Source: Galbibacter kalidii (GTDB lineage: Bacteria > Bacteroidota > Bacteroidia > Flavobacteriales > Flavobacteriaceae). From it: a stretch of 64,000 nucleotides of DNA. The DNA lies in contig NZ_JAPFGA010000001.1 of the NCBI RefSeq assembly GCF_026241135.1, forward strand, positions 372,001 to 436,000. The letters are read 5' to 3'. Shown here piece after piece: positions 39,636 through 50,323 of the stretch. Below the pieces are notes generated by a model, which saw only the letters and a program-made list of their open reading frames with translations, had not been told where the DNA came from and ran no database searches. A program made the position numbers and the translations under genes. Positions within the stretch are counted from its first letter, which is position 1. Each line of letters opens with the position of its first letter.

Positions 39636-42600
39636 ATGAAAAATTTATTACCAATTGTGACCATCCTTTTTATGGCATATACATCAGTGTCCTGGTCGCA
39701 GACAAGAGAAATTTCAGGTAAGGTCATAGACGATTATAATGAACCTATGCCTGGAGCAACTATAATGTTGAAAGGTACTCAAAAAGGGACGACATCGGAT
39801 TTTGACGGGAATTTCGAAATTACCACTACACAAACTGATGCTATCTTGGTTGTCTCCTATATCGGGTATGAAACCAAAGAAATAAAGGTAGGCAGCGAGG
39901 ATGATTATACCATTCAGTTGTCCCCCGCCGCATCTAGTTTGGATGAAGTGGTGGTTATAGGTTATGGAACTGTAAAAAAGAGTGATTTAACAGGTTCTGT
40001 TGCATCAATGAACGCAGAGCAATTGGAAAAAACAAACAAGGTTGATGCTGTTTCTGCACTGCAAGGGCAGGCTCCCGGAGTGGTGATTCAACGTACTGAT
40101 AACAAACCGGGCTCGGGAGGCTTCAATATTCGTATCCGTGGCGCTAGTACTATTAATTCGAATGAGACAGCCAATCAGGGAGGTTTTAATCCTGGGCAAA
40201 ATCCACTTTTTATTGTGGACGGGATCTTTGTAGATGATATCTCCTTTCTGAATCCTTCTGATATTAATAGAATGGATATCCTGAAGGATGCTTCGGCTAC
40301 GGCTATATATGGATCAAGAGGAAGTAATGGGGTTGTGATCATAGAAACCAAGCGAGGTGAAAAAGGAGAAATGAAGGTTCGTTACAACAGTTATATAGGC
40401 CTTAAAGAAGCTTATCATTTACCATCGATCTACGATGGTCCTGGTTATGTGGAGTTTATAAAAGATGTTGTTGTAGGTAATGAATTTGCCCAGCTTACGG
40501 GAGATCTTAGTTACAGGAGAGACGATGTAATATTGTCCGATTATTTTGATACGGAAGAAATGCAAAATATTGCTGACGGAGTGAATACAGATTGGGTAGA
40601 CCTTGTATTGCAATCAGGGCTTCAGACCAATCATACCATTGACCTGAGTGGAGGAAATGAAAAAACTACCTATGCGTTTGGTCTAGGCTATACCAAGGAC
40701 GAAGGAACCATTGAAGGCGAAGATTTTCAAAGATACAACATAAGGGGAAGCTTAAAAAGCGACCTTACCAAATGGCTGAACGTGAGTTTTAACAACTACA
40801 TCACTCACGCCGTACAAAACACTGGAAGTTGGGAAGCCTTTAGAAGTGCATACCGATTAAAACCTATAGGTCGGCCTTATAATGATGATGGATCCTTGCG
40901 ATTTTTTCCGACACAAAAGGAGACCCAAATTACCAATCCGCTCTTTGATCCAAAGAATATAACTAAAGAGACCAAGTATTTGCAATATGTCGGAGATATC
41001 GCCTTAGAAATCCGTCCTTTGAACGGATTAAGTATAACTTCGAAATTTTCCCCTAATATTAAATATACGAGATATGGGGAATACCGAGGACTTTATTCAA
41101 AGAGCGTAAGTGGAAACCCGTCAAACAGAAGAGCTCAGGTAAACAATTTTAACTACTTCTCGTATTCCTGGGATAATATCTTCAATTATAAATATAACAA
41201 GGGAGTACATGCGATTGATGCTACAGCAGTAATTTCAAGATTTATGGAACGTTCTGAGGGGTACTATTCACAAGTCAGAAATTTTACTACGGATGAATAC
41301 CTATTCTACAACATAGATGCCGGACTTGATATCAGGGACCTATCCAGTGATTTCTCCAAACAGACCCTTGAGTCTTACACGGGAAGGATAAACTATAGCC
41401 TGAATGATAAATACCTGTTTACCCTTACAGGAAGGTACGATGGCTCTTCCATACTTTCAGATAAGAATAAATGGGCCTTTTTTCCATCAGCAGCTTTTGC
41501 TTGGAAGGTAATAGATGAAAAGTTCATGCAATCTCAACAACTGTTTTCTAATGCCAAGATCAGGCTTAGTTATGGTCAGACAGGTAACAATGGTCAGGGA
41601 GGAGGATTAATTCCGCTAGCTTCACAATCATTATTGGGTTCCAGCGCTACTAATTTAGGAGATGCTTCGGTATCGACCGCTTATATTACTGGCCTGGCTA
41701 ATGAAGACCTTACTTGGGAAAGAACTACCGAGACCAATTTAGGGTTTGACTTCGGATTGTTCAATAACAGAATTTACGGATCGGTGGACCTCTACAATAG
41801 AAAAAATACCGATATTATATTTTTCACACCGCTATCAACAGTTACTGGTTTTTCAGGAACATTCGACAATGTTGGAGAGTCAAGTAACAAAGGGATTGAG
41901 ATCGCATTGAACACCGTGAATATTGATACTGAGGATTTTACCTGGACCACCAATTTTAATTTCGCGTCCAACAAGAATACGCTTGACAAACTCTATGGAG
42001 GTGACGAGATCATTTTCAATGTACAAGGCACCAGCTTTATCCATAAGGTAGGAGAAGCCATCGGATCGATCTATGACTACGAAGCGGATGGTATCTGGCA
42101 GCTCGATGAAGTGGATGAGGCTGCAGTATACGGGCAACGTCCCGGTCAGGTGAGGGTGAAAGACCTTAATAATGATGGTATGATTACTCCTGATGAAGAC
42201 AGAAAGATCATAGGTAATGTTACACCTAAATGGACCGGGGGTATTACCAGTACTATGAATTATAAGAATTTTGACTTTTCTTTCTTTATTCATATCAGTC
42301 AGGGGAATAAGGTCTTGAGTAATTTCCATAACGGTTTTTCTTTTCCATGGGATACTGAGCCTACAAGAACTTTTAATGGATATGATGTGGATTACTGGAC
42401 ACCGGAAAACCCCACTAACAAATGGTACCAACCAGGGAACGGAGGTATATATCAACATGCCATAAAATATCGCGATGTGTCTTTTACAAAGGTGGGATAC
42501 ATCACCTTAGGATACAGGCTTCCTTCTACCATATTAGATAAGCTAAAGTTAGACAACCTAAGACTTTATGCCACAGTACAGAACCCTTTCATATTTACGG

Positions 42601-42698
42601 ATTATGATGGATGGGATCCTGAAAATGCAGGAAGAAACCACTGGGGTGCGGCATTTATGTCACGTACCATTATGACAGGTGTTAATTTAAGTTTCTAA
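39636..42698 (+). CDS. SusC/RagA-family TonB-linked outer membrane transporter
   Basis: ISGKVIDDYNEPMPGATIMLKGTQKGTTSDFDGNF, LDEVVVIGYGTVKKSDLTGSV, barrel to C-terminal NLSF. Confidence 0.95.
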   Translation: MKNLLPIVTILFMAYTSVSWSQTREISGKVIDDYNEPMPGATIMLKGTQKGTTSDFDGNFEITTTQTDAILVVSYIGYETKEIKVGSEDDYTIQLSPAASSLDEVVVIGYGTVKKSDLTGSVASMNAEQLEKTNKVDAVSALQGQAPGVVIQRTDNKPGSGGFNIRIRGASTINSNETANQGGFNPGQNPLFIVDGIFVDDISFLNPSDINRMDILKDASATAIYGSRGSNGVVIIETKRGEKGEMKVRYNSYIGLKEAYHLPSIYDGPGYVEFIKDVVVGNEFAQLTGDLSYRRDDVILSDYFDTEEMQNIADGVNTDWVDLVLQSGLQTNHTIDLSGGNEKTTYAFGLGYTKDEGTIEGEDFQRYNIRGSLKSDLTKWLNVSFNNYITHAVQNTGSWEAFRSAYRLKPIGRPYNDDGSLRFFPTQKETQITNPLFDPKNITKETKYLQYVGDIALEIRPLNGLSITSKFSPNIKYTRYGEYRGLYSKSVSGNPSNRRAQVNNFNYFSYSWDNIFNYKYNKGVHAIDATAVISRFMERSEGYYSQVRNFTTDEYLFYNIDAGLDIRDLSSDFSKQTLESYTGRINYSLNDKYLFTLTGRYDGSSILSDKNKWAFFPSAAFAWKVIDEKFMQSQQLFSNAKIRLSYGQTGNNGQGGGLIPLASQSLLGSSATNLGDASVSTAYITGLANEDLTWERTTETNLGFDFGLFNNRIYGSVDLYNRKNTDIIFFTPLSTVTGFSGTFDNVGESSNKGIEIALNTVNIDTEDFTWTTNFNFASNKNTLDKLYGGDEIIFNVQGTSFIHKVGEAIGSIYDYEADGIWQLDEVDEAAVYGQRPGQVRVKDLNNDGMITPDEDRKIIGNVTPKWTGGITSTMNYKNFDFSFFIHISQGNKVLSNFHNGFSFPWDTEPTRTFNGYDVDYWTPENPTNKWYQPGNGGIYQHAIKYRDVSFTKVGYITLGYRLPSTILDKLKLDNLRLYATVQNPFIFTDYDGWDPENAGRNHWGAAFMSRTIMTGVNLSF

Positions 42699-42724
42699 TA
42701 AAAAAAACAATAAAAAATAAACAG

Positions 42725-44356
42725 ATGAAATATTATAAATTAATTATAGTACTGCTTACGGTGGGTATTTTCGCCGGTTGTGAGTCGTACCTTGAGGAAG
42801 AGAACAACTCATCGTTAAGTATCGAGACTGTCGAGTCAGACCCTGAGATTTTTAACCAGTTGGTGGCTTCAATCTATGAAAGGGCCAGGGAAACCACAAC
42901 AAAATACACAGGCGACATGTATTACGTCCTCGAAGATCTGGGAACCGATGTAGTAACAAGGGGGACAACAATTTCTGGAGCTGATGAGATCAATGATTAT
43001 GTGAACCTGAACTCAACAAACTGGGCTGTTGGTGTGTATTGGGGCAATCAGTATAGTGTGATCGCTGCAGCCAATGTAATTATAGACAACGCAGAAGAAA
43101 TGGAGGCTGTCCCTACGGATACTAAAACGAGGGGAATAGGGGAAGCCAAATTTTTCAGGGCTTTGTCATACTTCAATCTGGCGGAGAATTACGGTGGAGT
43201 GCCTTTGGTGCTCAACCAGGTCAGGTCTGCTGAGACGCAATATTTTCGTGCAAGCGAAGAAGAAGTCTATACACAAATAGTGCAGGATCTTCAAGAAGCC
43301 CTTACTGCAGTAGATGAAATCCCGGGGACATATGGAAGAGTATCCAAAGATGCTGTAAGACATCTCTTATCAAAAGTATTGCTTACCAGAGGGTACAAAT
43401 CTTTCGGTTCCGCAACTGATTACACTGAGGTTGCCGCTTTGGCAGAAACGGTTATCAGTAACCACGCCCTGGTTCCCTCTTTTGAAGAATTGGTGGATAT
43501 AGACAATCAAAGAAACCCAGAAGTAATATTTGCTTATTTGTTTGGAAGTAATTCGGTTAGCAGAGGTTGGGGGAATTCAAAACATATGATGTATAAGTTC
43601 AGATATTTTGATTATCCAGGAATGGTCAGGGGCGATAAATATCAAAAAGGCCTGGGGCCGGCGCCTACACCTTTTTACTACTCCCTTTTTGATGAGAATG
43701 ATGAAAGGGCGGAAGCTACATTCCGTAGGGTGATTTATGCTGACGAGGATTACGTAGCCAATGTAGGTGGTTCGGAAGTAAATGTAAGTGCTGGCGATAC
43801 TGCCATATATTTCCCGAAAACAGCATGGACCCAAGCCGAAATCGATGCGGTACCCTATGCGGTTATAAATCCTGAAACGTATTTTGAAAATGACGGTGTT
43901 ACTACGGTTCATTACCCAATGTTTAAAAAGTTTGATGACCCCGGGATTCCATTTACACAACCTGATCAATCTTCACAGGGAGAAAGGGATATGGTTATCA
44001 TGAGAGCAGGGGAAGCCTATTTAATTGCCGCAGAGGCCTATTTACAGTCAGGTAATACAACTGATGCCGCTGCTCGCCTTACTGCCTTAAGGTCCAGAGC
44101 GGGATTAACCACTACGGTGGCTCCCGGTGATGTTGACCTTGACTTTATCCTTGACGAAAGAGCCAGGGAGTTAACAGGAGAAGTAAACAGGTGGATGGAC
44201 TTGAAAAGAACAGGAAAACTCATAGAGCGTACCTTACAAAATAATCCGCATGCTGCTTTAAATAATGCGCTTAGTTCAAAACACCTTTTAAGGCCAATCC
44301 CTCAAACTGAAATAGATAATACTGGAGGAAGTATTGAACAAAATCCGGATTATTAA
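42725..44356 (+). CDS. SusD/RagB-family nutrient-binding lipoprotein
   Basis: Lipobox (GIFAGCESYLEEE); MRAGEAYLIAAEAYLQSGN, LDERARELTGEVNRWMDLKRTGKL, LRPIPQTEIDNTGG. Confidence 0.95.
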   Translation: MKYYKLIIVLLTVGIFAGCESYLEEENNSSLSIETVESDPEIFNQLVASIYERARETTTKYTGDMYYVLEDLGTDVVTRGTTISGADEINDYVNLNSTNWAVGVYWGNQYSVIAAANVIIDNAEEMEAVPTDTKTRGIGEAKFFRALSYFNLAENYGGVPLVLNQVRSAETQYFRASEEEVYTQIVQDLQEALTAVDEIPGTYGRVSKDAVRHLLSKVLLTRGYKSFGSATDYTEVAALAETVISNHALVPSFEELVDIDNQRNPEVIFAYLFGSNSVSRGWGNSKHMMYKFRYFDYPGMVRGDKYQKGLGPAPTPFYYSLFDENDERAEATFRRVIYADEDYVANVGGSEVNVSAGDTAIYFPKTAWTQAEIDAVPYAVINPETYFENDGVTTVHYPMFKKFDDPGIPFTQPDQSSQGERDMVIMRAGEAYLIAAEAYLQSGNTTDAAARLTALRSRAGLTTTVAPGDVDLDFILDERARELTGEVNRWMDLKRTGKLIERTLQNNPHAALNNALSSKHLLRPIPQTEIDNTGGSIEQNPDY

Positions 44357-44412
44357 CATAAACGAACATTTAATTAGTAGTTAGTAGTTAGTTTAATTTA
44401 ATGTAGATATGG

Positions 44413-44440
44413 GCAGGCAGGTTTTGCCTGCTTATATTTT
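44413..44440 (+). terminator. Terminator-like hairpin between SusD and GH92 (possible attenuation point)
   Basis: GCAGGCA-GGTTT-TGCCTGC stem followed by TTATATTTTTT. Confidence 0.55.
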
Positions 44441-44473
44441 TTGCATTGACCTAATAAAAATTATAGAAAACCG

Positions 44474-46849
44474 GTGCAGAATAAGCCTTTGAGATCATTT
44501 CTGACAATAGCTTTAGATAGAAAATTAAAGAAGATAAAAAGAACTCGTATAAACGATCTGGTACGGATAAGTGTTATTCTTTTTTTTATAGTATCGTGTA
44601 AAGACAAACAAGAGGCTTTTACGCAAAAAGAACGATATGTAGATAAAGTTTATCCACTGCTCGATACTGAAAATTCAAGGTGGTTTTTCTTTACATCGGC
44701 AAGCCGGCCATTTGGGATGGTAAATTTAAGTCCGGATACGGAAATTAACGGTGCCTGGGGAAGCGGTTATAGATATAAAACAGATACCATCAAAGGTTTT
44801 AGCCATATTCACGCCTGGCAAATGTCCGGGCTTTCAGTAATGCCGGTAACAATTTCTGATAATAATGAAATCTTTACAGATTTCTATTCAAAATTCAGTC
44901 ATAAAAATGAATTGATAAGCCCGGGGTATCATTCAGTAGAACTGGATAGATATCGAATAAAGGCGGCATTAACAAGTACAAAACGGGTTGGATTCCATAA
45001 ATATGTGTTTTCAGAGAATAAAAAGGGCGGGATCCTTTTTAATTTAAACACCGTTTTAGGCCCTTGTGAAAATATGGAGGGAACGCTAGAAAAAACAGGA
45101 ATCAGTACCTTGTCAGGTAAACTTGTAGCAGCTCCAACACATAGGCGCCCAAAACCATTAACCATCTATTTTAATGCTCAGTTAAACGTCCCCATAGTCT
45201 CTGTTGAGCACGATTCTGATACAGGAAATTATTTAGTGGGCTTAGATAGCATAAACGATGCTGTTTTAATGAAAGTAGGTATTTCATATACTTCGATAAA
45301 AAATGCAGTAAATAACATGCAAAAAGAATTACCGCACTGGAATTTTAATCAGGTGGTCGAAGATTCCAAAATTGAATGGGATGGGTTATTGAGCAGAATT
45401 AAAGTTGAAGGAGGGACAGAAAAGGATCAAAAACGGTTTTACACAGATCTTTGGCATGCTTTACAAGGCAGAAGAATTATTAATGATGCAAATGGAGCAT
45501 ATCCTGATAATACAGGAAAGCAATTCAGAGTTGGTCAATTGCCATTAAATTCAGATGGAACACCCAAATTCAATCATTATAATTCAGATTCATTTTGGGG
45601 GGCACAATGGACTATAAACACCTTATGGGGACTTGTTTATCCTGAGATCATGAATGAATTCACCCTTTCATTAATGCAATATTATCAAGATGGGGGGATG
45701 ATTCCTCGTGGCCCTTCTGCGGGGAATTACACTTTTGTGATGACTGGGGCTTCGACGACCCCATTTATGGTAAGTGCCATTCAAAAAGGAATTGTAAAAA
45801 ATGATTTGGAAGCCATTTATAAAGCCCTTAAAAAAAACCACATACCGGGAGGTATTATGGGAAAGGCGGGATATGAACACAATACGGATATTGGCGGAGG
45901 CTTAAAGTATTACTTGGAAAACGGATATGTTCCTTACCCGCTTCCTGAAGGCGGTGGTTTTGGAGGCCACCAGGATGGTAGTAGCCAAACCATGGAATAT
46001 GCGTACCAGGATTGGACTTTAGCACAGTTGGCAAAGAAATTAAAACATATCCAGGACTATCATTATTTTATGAAAAGGGCTGAAAATTATAAAAATGTAT
46101 TTAACGAAGAAGTTGGTTGGATGGCTCCTAAGGATATTGACGGGAAGTGGAAATTAGATTTCGATCCGTATCAATATGAAAACGGATTTGTAGAGTCCAA
46201 TGCTGCACAGTCAACTTGGTTTGTACCTCACGATATAAAAGGCTTGGCATCCTTAATGGGAGGAGATAAAAAAGCAGCGGAAAAACTGAATAATCAATTT
46301 ATAGCCGCTCAGAAATCAGGATTTACATCGGGAAATTCCCATGAAGCTGAACTCCATCCTGAATACAGTAGGATTCCTATCAATTATGGAAATCAACCAT
46401 CAATACAAACAGCATTTATATTCAATAAATTAGACAGGCCTGATTTAACGCAATATTGGTCAAGAAAGGTTGTTGATAGTGTTTTTTCAGACCTGAACAG
46501 TTCAAGTGGGTACAACGGTGATGAGGATCAAGGTTTAATGGGAAGTTTGGCAGTATTGATGAAGATAGGATTGTTTCAAATGAACGGTGGTACAGAAGAG
46601 AATCCGGAATATCAAATAGGAAGCCCAATCTTTGATAAGATAACTATTGAACTTAATAAAGATTACTACCCTGGGGAAGTATTTGAAATAAAAAGCATAA
46701 ATAACAATTCAGATAATATCTATGTAGATGATATTAAACTAAACAATATTCCAATTAAAGGGCAAAAAATTATGCATCAGGATATTGTAGAAGGAGGCAC
46801 TTTAACTTTGGAAATGACATCGTCTCCTTCTAAAAGGGGAAAGGAATAG
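44474..46849 (+). CDS. GH92 family exo-alpha-mannosidase, lipoprotein; start codon uncertain (GTG at 44474 in track)
   Basis: PFGMVNLSPDTEINGAWGSGYRYKTDTIKGFSHIHAWQMSG; YGNQPSIQTAFIFN; GYNGDEDQGLMGSLAVLMKIGLFQMNGG GH92 motifs; lipobox FIVSC. Confidence 0.93.
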   Translation: MQNKPLRSFLTIALDRKLKKIKRTRINDLVRISVILFFIVSCKDKQEAFTQKERYVDKVYPLLDTENSRWFFFTSASRPFGMVNLSPDTEINGAWGSGYRYKTDTIKGFSHIHAWQMSGLSVMPVTISDNNEIFTDFYSKFSHKNELISPGYHSVELDRYRIKAALTSTKRVGFHKYVFSENKKGGILFNLNTVLGPCENMEGTLEKTGISTLSGKLVAAPTHRRPKPLTIYFNAQLNVPIVSVEHDSDTGNYLVGLDSINDAVLMKVGISYTSIKNAVNNMQKELPHWNFNQVVEDSKIEWDGLLSRIKVEGGTEKDQKRFYTDLWHALQGRRIINDANGAYPDNTGKQFRVGQLPLNSDGTPKFNHYNSDSFWGAQWTINTLWGLVYPEIMNEFTLSLMQYYQDGGMIPRGPSAGNYTFVMTGASTTPFMVSAIQKGIVKNDLEAIYKALKKNHIPGGIMGKAGYEHNTDIGGGLKYYLENGYVPYPLPEGGGFGGHQDGSSQTMEYAYQDWTLAQLAKKLKHIQDYHYFMKRAENYKNVFNEEVGWMAPKDIDGKWKLDFDPYQYENGFVESNAAQSTWFVPHDIKGLASLMGGDKKAAEKLNNQFIAAQKSGFTSGNSHEAELHPEYSRIPINYGNQPSIQTAFIFNKLDRPDLTQYWSRKVVDSVFSDLNSSSGYNGDEDQGLMGSLAVLMKIGLFQMNGGTEENPEYQIGSPIFDKITIELNKDYYPGEVFEIKSINNNSDNIYVDDIKLNNIPIKGQKIMHQDIVEGGTLTLEMTSSPSKRGKE

Positions 46850-46916
46850 GTGTCTGCACCATATAAGCCTGTATTAAAAACAGTGATAATGTTATTAAAA
46901 TAAAAAATTAATAAAT

Positions 46917-49145
46917 ATGAAAGGTCTTGGACTTATATTGTTAGTGATTGGCCTGTTTCTTTTAAATGGATGTGAAAAAAAAGTAGCTCCTAAAGAGATT
47001 GTCGGTCAGAACCGGGCGTTGATTGAGCGAATAGTTCCCGATCATGCATCTCAGTTTATAGTTGAAACAATAGATTCTGATAGTACGGATAGCTTTGAAA
47101 TTGAATCCAGAGATGATAAAATCGTTCTTCGGGGAAATAATGGGGTGTCTATAGCTTCAGCCTTGTATTATTATCTGAGCGAATATGCCCATTGTCAGAT
47201 TACCTGGAACGGAACCAATCTTGATCTTCCGGAAAAATTACCATCAGTACCAGGACTCGTGCATAAAGATACTCCTTATGAGTATCGGTATTATCTTAAC
47301 TATTGTACTTTCAATTATAGCATGAGTTGGTGGGATTGGCTCCGTTGGGAAAAGGAAATAGACTGGATGGCCCTGCACGGTATAAACATGCCACTGGCGA
47401 TTACCGGAGAAGAGTATGTTTGGGATCAAGTGTACCGGTCATATGGATTTACAGATGAAGACCTAGATCCGTTCTTTAGCGGCCCTGCTTATTTTTCCTG
47501 GTTCTGGATGGGGAATCTAGATGGTTGGGGTGGTCCATTACCTATGAGTTGGAAAGAAAGTCATCGCGATTTACAACAAAAAATATTGAAACGACAACGT
47601 GAATTAGGGATGAAACCGGTATTGCCCGCATTTACAGGTCATGTTCCAACCTCTTTCAAAAAGTATTTCCCAAATGCCAAACTCAAAAGGACGGACTGGG
47701 GGAACGATTTTGACGACACCTACATTCTCGATGCTGATGACCCTTTGTTTGCCGAAATTGGCAAGAAATTTCTGGAAGTACAAACCGAAGTTTACGGAAC
47801 GGATCATCTGTACTCTGCTGACACCTTTAATGAAAATGAACCACCATCTGATGATCCTCAATATTTATCGGGGTTAAGCAGTAAAGTATATGAAGGAATG
47901 AAAGCAGCAGATCCTGAAGCCGTTTGGGTAATGCAGGGTTGGTTATTTTACAGTCATCGTGATTTTTGGAAAGGTCCTCAAATAAAAGGGCTTTTAGATG
48001 CTGTTCCTGACAACAGGATGATCATTCTAGATCTCGCTACCGAAATTGAACCGGTGTGGAAGCGAACAGATGCCTTTTATGGGAAACAGTGGATATGGAA
48101 CATGCTTCATAATTTTGGCGGTAACATTAGCCTTTTTGGCCGTATAAAGACTGTGGCAACCCAGCCTGCAACTGCACTAAACGATTCCGATTCTGGCGAG
48201 ATGAAAGGAATCGGTCTTACTATGGAGGCCATAGAGCAAACCCCCGTACTCTATGAATTAATGACAGATAATACTTGGCGCAATACACCGATTGAATTGG
48301 ATCAATGGCTCAAAAAATATATCAGGAACCGTTATGGAAAAACGAATGCCGAACTGGAAGAAGCTTGGAATATTTTGGTAAATACGGTATACAATGGACA
48401 AACCATTCGGGATGGAGCCGAATCAATTATTGTGGCACGCCCCACCTTTGAAGGGTATCGTCGTTGGGCCCGTACAAAACTCAATTATGCAGCTGAAGAT
48501 TTACTTCCGGCTTGGGATCTTTTGATCAAAATGATTCCTGAATGTAAAACCTCAGATGGGTTTAGGTATGATCTGGTCGATCTGACCCGCCAAGTATTGG
48601 CAAATTATGCCTTGCCACTACAGCAACAAATAGCTAAAGCTTATCAAGAGAATGATAAAACAGCTTTTGAAAAATACAGTTCTGAATTCCTCGAATTGAT
48701 TGATGATATGGACCGTCTCTTGGCAACCCGAAAAGATTTCTTGTTGGGGACTTGGCTAGATGATGCTCGTAGTTGGGGACAGACTCCGGAAGAGAAAGAT
48801 TTATACGAGCAGAATGCGCGTGATCTTATTACCCTTTGGGGAGATGCTAATAACCGCTTGCACGAATACAGCAACCGTCAATGGAGCGGACTTTTGAAGG
48901 GGTTTTATAAACCGCGTTGGGAACAATTTTTTGCTGATGTGAAAAGTGAATGGGGGGAATTCGATCAGGAAAAATTCGACGATAAGATCAAAAACTGGGA
49001 ATGGAAATGGGTAACCGGGCATGAAGAATACCCTATTGAACCGAAAGGTAGTGCTACGGAGATAGCCAATGAAATTCACAAAAAATACCGCGGACGGATT
49101 GAACCTATCACCGAACTTTTACCACAAATAAAATACAACTACTAA
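46917..49145 (+). CDS. GH89 alpha-N-acetylglucosaminidase (NAGLU-like), lipoprotein
   Basis: EYRYYLNYCTFNYSMSWWDWLRWEKEIDWMALHGINMPLAITGEE; PAFTGHVPTSFKKYFPNA; TFNENEPPSDDPQYL; MQGWLFY; LDLATEIEPVWKRTDAFYGKQWIWNMLHNFGGN. Confidence 0.95.
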   Translation: MKGLGLILLVIGLFLLNGCEKKVAPKEIVGQNRALIERIVPDHASQFIVETIDSDSTDSFEIESRDDKIVLRGNNGVSIASALYYYLSEYAHCQITWNGTNLDLPEKLPSVPGLVHKDTPYEYRYYLNYCTFNYSMSWWDWLRWEKEIDWMALHGINMPLAITGEEYVWDQVYRSYGFTDEDLDPFFSGPAYFSWFWMGNLDGWGGPLPMSWKESHRDLQQKILKRQRELGMKPVLPAFTGHVPTSFKKYFPNAKLKRTDWGNDFDDTYILDADDPLFAEIGKKFLEVQTEVYGTDHLYSADTFNENEPPSDDPQYLSGLSSKVYEGMKAADPEAVWVMQGWLFYSHRDFWKGPQIKGLLDAVPDNRMIILDLATEIEPVWKRTDAFYGKQWIWNMLHNFGGNISLFGRIKTVATQPATALNDSDSGEMKGIGLTMEAIEQTPVLYELMTDNTWRNTPIELDQWLKKYIRNRYGKTNAELEEAWNILVNTVYNGQTIRDGAESIIVARPTFEGYRRWARTKLNYAAEDLLPAWDLLIKMIPECKTSDGFRYDLVDLTRQVLANYALPLQQQIAKAYQENDKTAFEKYSSEFLELIDDMDRLLATRKDFLLGTWLDDARSWGQTPEEKDLYEQNARDLITLWGDANNRLHEYSNRQWSGLLKGFYKPRWEQFFADVKSEWGEFDQEKFDDKIKNWEWKWVTGHEEYPIEPKGSATEIANEIHKKYRGRIEPITELLPQIKYNY

Positions 49146-49146
49146 T

Positions 49147-50289
49147 ATGAAAAAAGCATTTCAGCTAAAATCCGATCGTTTTCTCTCTCTTGATGTATTC
49201 AGGGGGCTGACCATAGCCTTGATGATCGTGGTAAATACCCCGGGGACAGGAGCCAAAATGTATCCTTATCTGGTACATGCTCAATGGTTCGGTTTTACTT
49301 TGGCTGATTTGGTTTTTCCGTCATTTCTGTTTGCTATGGGGAACGCCATGAGCTTTTCTATGGAAAAAATGAAGCAAGCTTCCGTTGGGGCGTTTTGGAA
49401 AAAAATAATTAAAAGAACGCTTATTATCTTTTTATTGGGCTATCTGATGTATTGGTTTCCTTTCTTTGAAATAAATGCCCGGGGGGATTGGATGTTGAAA
49501 CCCATAGCTGAAACCCGTATTATGGGAGTGTTGCAACGTATCGCACTTTGCTACTTTTTTTCCGCCATTATTTTTTATTACTTATCTAAAAAAGCGACCG
49601 TGATCATCTCCGGTATTGTGTTGTTGTCTTATTGGGCCATTCTATATATATTTGGCAATCCGGGAGCTGAATTGGATATAGCCGGCAATGCTGGTGCTAA
49701 ATTAGACATGGCTGTTCTAGGGTTAGGACATATATACAAAGGAGATGTTATCCCTTTTGATCCAGAAGGTATTTTAAGTACCTTACCTTCGATTGTAAAT
49801 GTTATAGGGGGGTACTTGGTGGGAGTTTTTATCCGGAAGAAGGGAAAATCCTTTGAAGGCATATCTAAATTGTTAATGGCAGGATTTATTTTGGCCTGTC
49901 TGGCGCTTTTCTGGGACCTGACCTTCCCGATATCCAAAAAATTATGGACGAGCTCTTTTGTGTTGTTTACCATAGGTCTCGATTTATCAATTATGGCTAT
50001 ACTCATCTATGCTATTGAGTTTCGAAAAATAAAAAAAGGAGTGAGGTTTTTTGATGTTTTCGGTAAGAACCCACTTTTTATATATCTTTTTTCAGAGTTG
50101 TTTTTTATTACTTTGAGATTGATTCCTACCCCTTCCGGACATGATGTTTTTGAGTGGGTAAGCGAGCGGATTTTTCAGCTAGTTATTCCCGGTCCCTTAG
50201 GTTCTTTAACTACGGCACTAGTTTTTACATTGCTGTGTTGGAGCCTTGGATGGTGGCTCGATAAAAAAAGGATTTATATTAAAATCTAA
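49147..50289 (+). CDS. HGSNAT/COG4299-like (DUF5009) membrane acyltransferase (heparan-alpha-glucosaminide N-acetyltransferase homologue)
   Basis: RFLSLDVFRGLTIALMIVVNTPGTGAKMYPYLVHAQWFGFTLADLVFPSFLFAMG; polytopic. Starts 1 bp after the GH89 stop. Confidence 0.88.
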   Translation: MKKAFQLKSDRFLSLDVFRGLTIALMIVVNTPGTGAKMYPYLVHAQWFGFTLADLVFPSFLFAMGNAMSFSMEKMKQASVGAFWKKIIKRTLIIFLLGYLMYWFPFFEINARGDWMLKPIAETRIMGVLQRIALCYFFSAIIFYYLSKKATVIISGIVLLSYWAILYIFGNPGAELDIAGNAGAKLDMAVLGLGHIYKGDVIPFDPEGILSTLPSIVNVIGGYLVGVFIRKKGKSFEGISKLLMAGFILACLALFWDLTFPISKKLWTSSFVLFTIGLDLSIMAILIYAIEFRKIKKGVRFFDVFGKNPLFIYLFSELFFITLRLIPTPSGHDVFEWVSERIFQLVIPGPLGSLTTALVFTLLCWSLGWWLDKKRIYIKI

Positions 50290-50323
50290 CAGGAGTATTG
50301 ATGCGGTAACGCTGTGATGCCTT

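Noticed and set aside
41880-42458. 192-aa - strand ORF
   Set aside because: Lies entirely within a strongly supported SusC-like gene; no recognisable domain.
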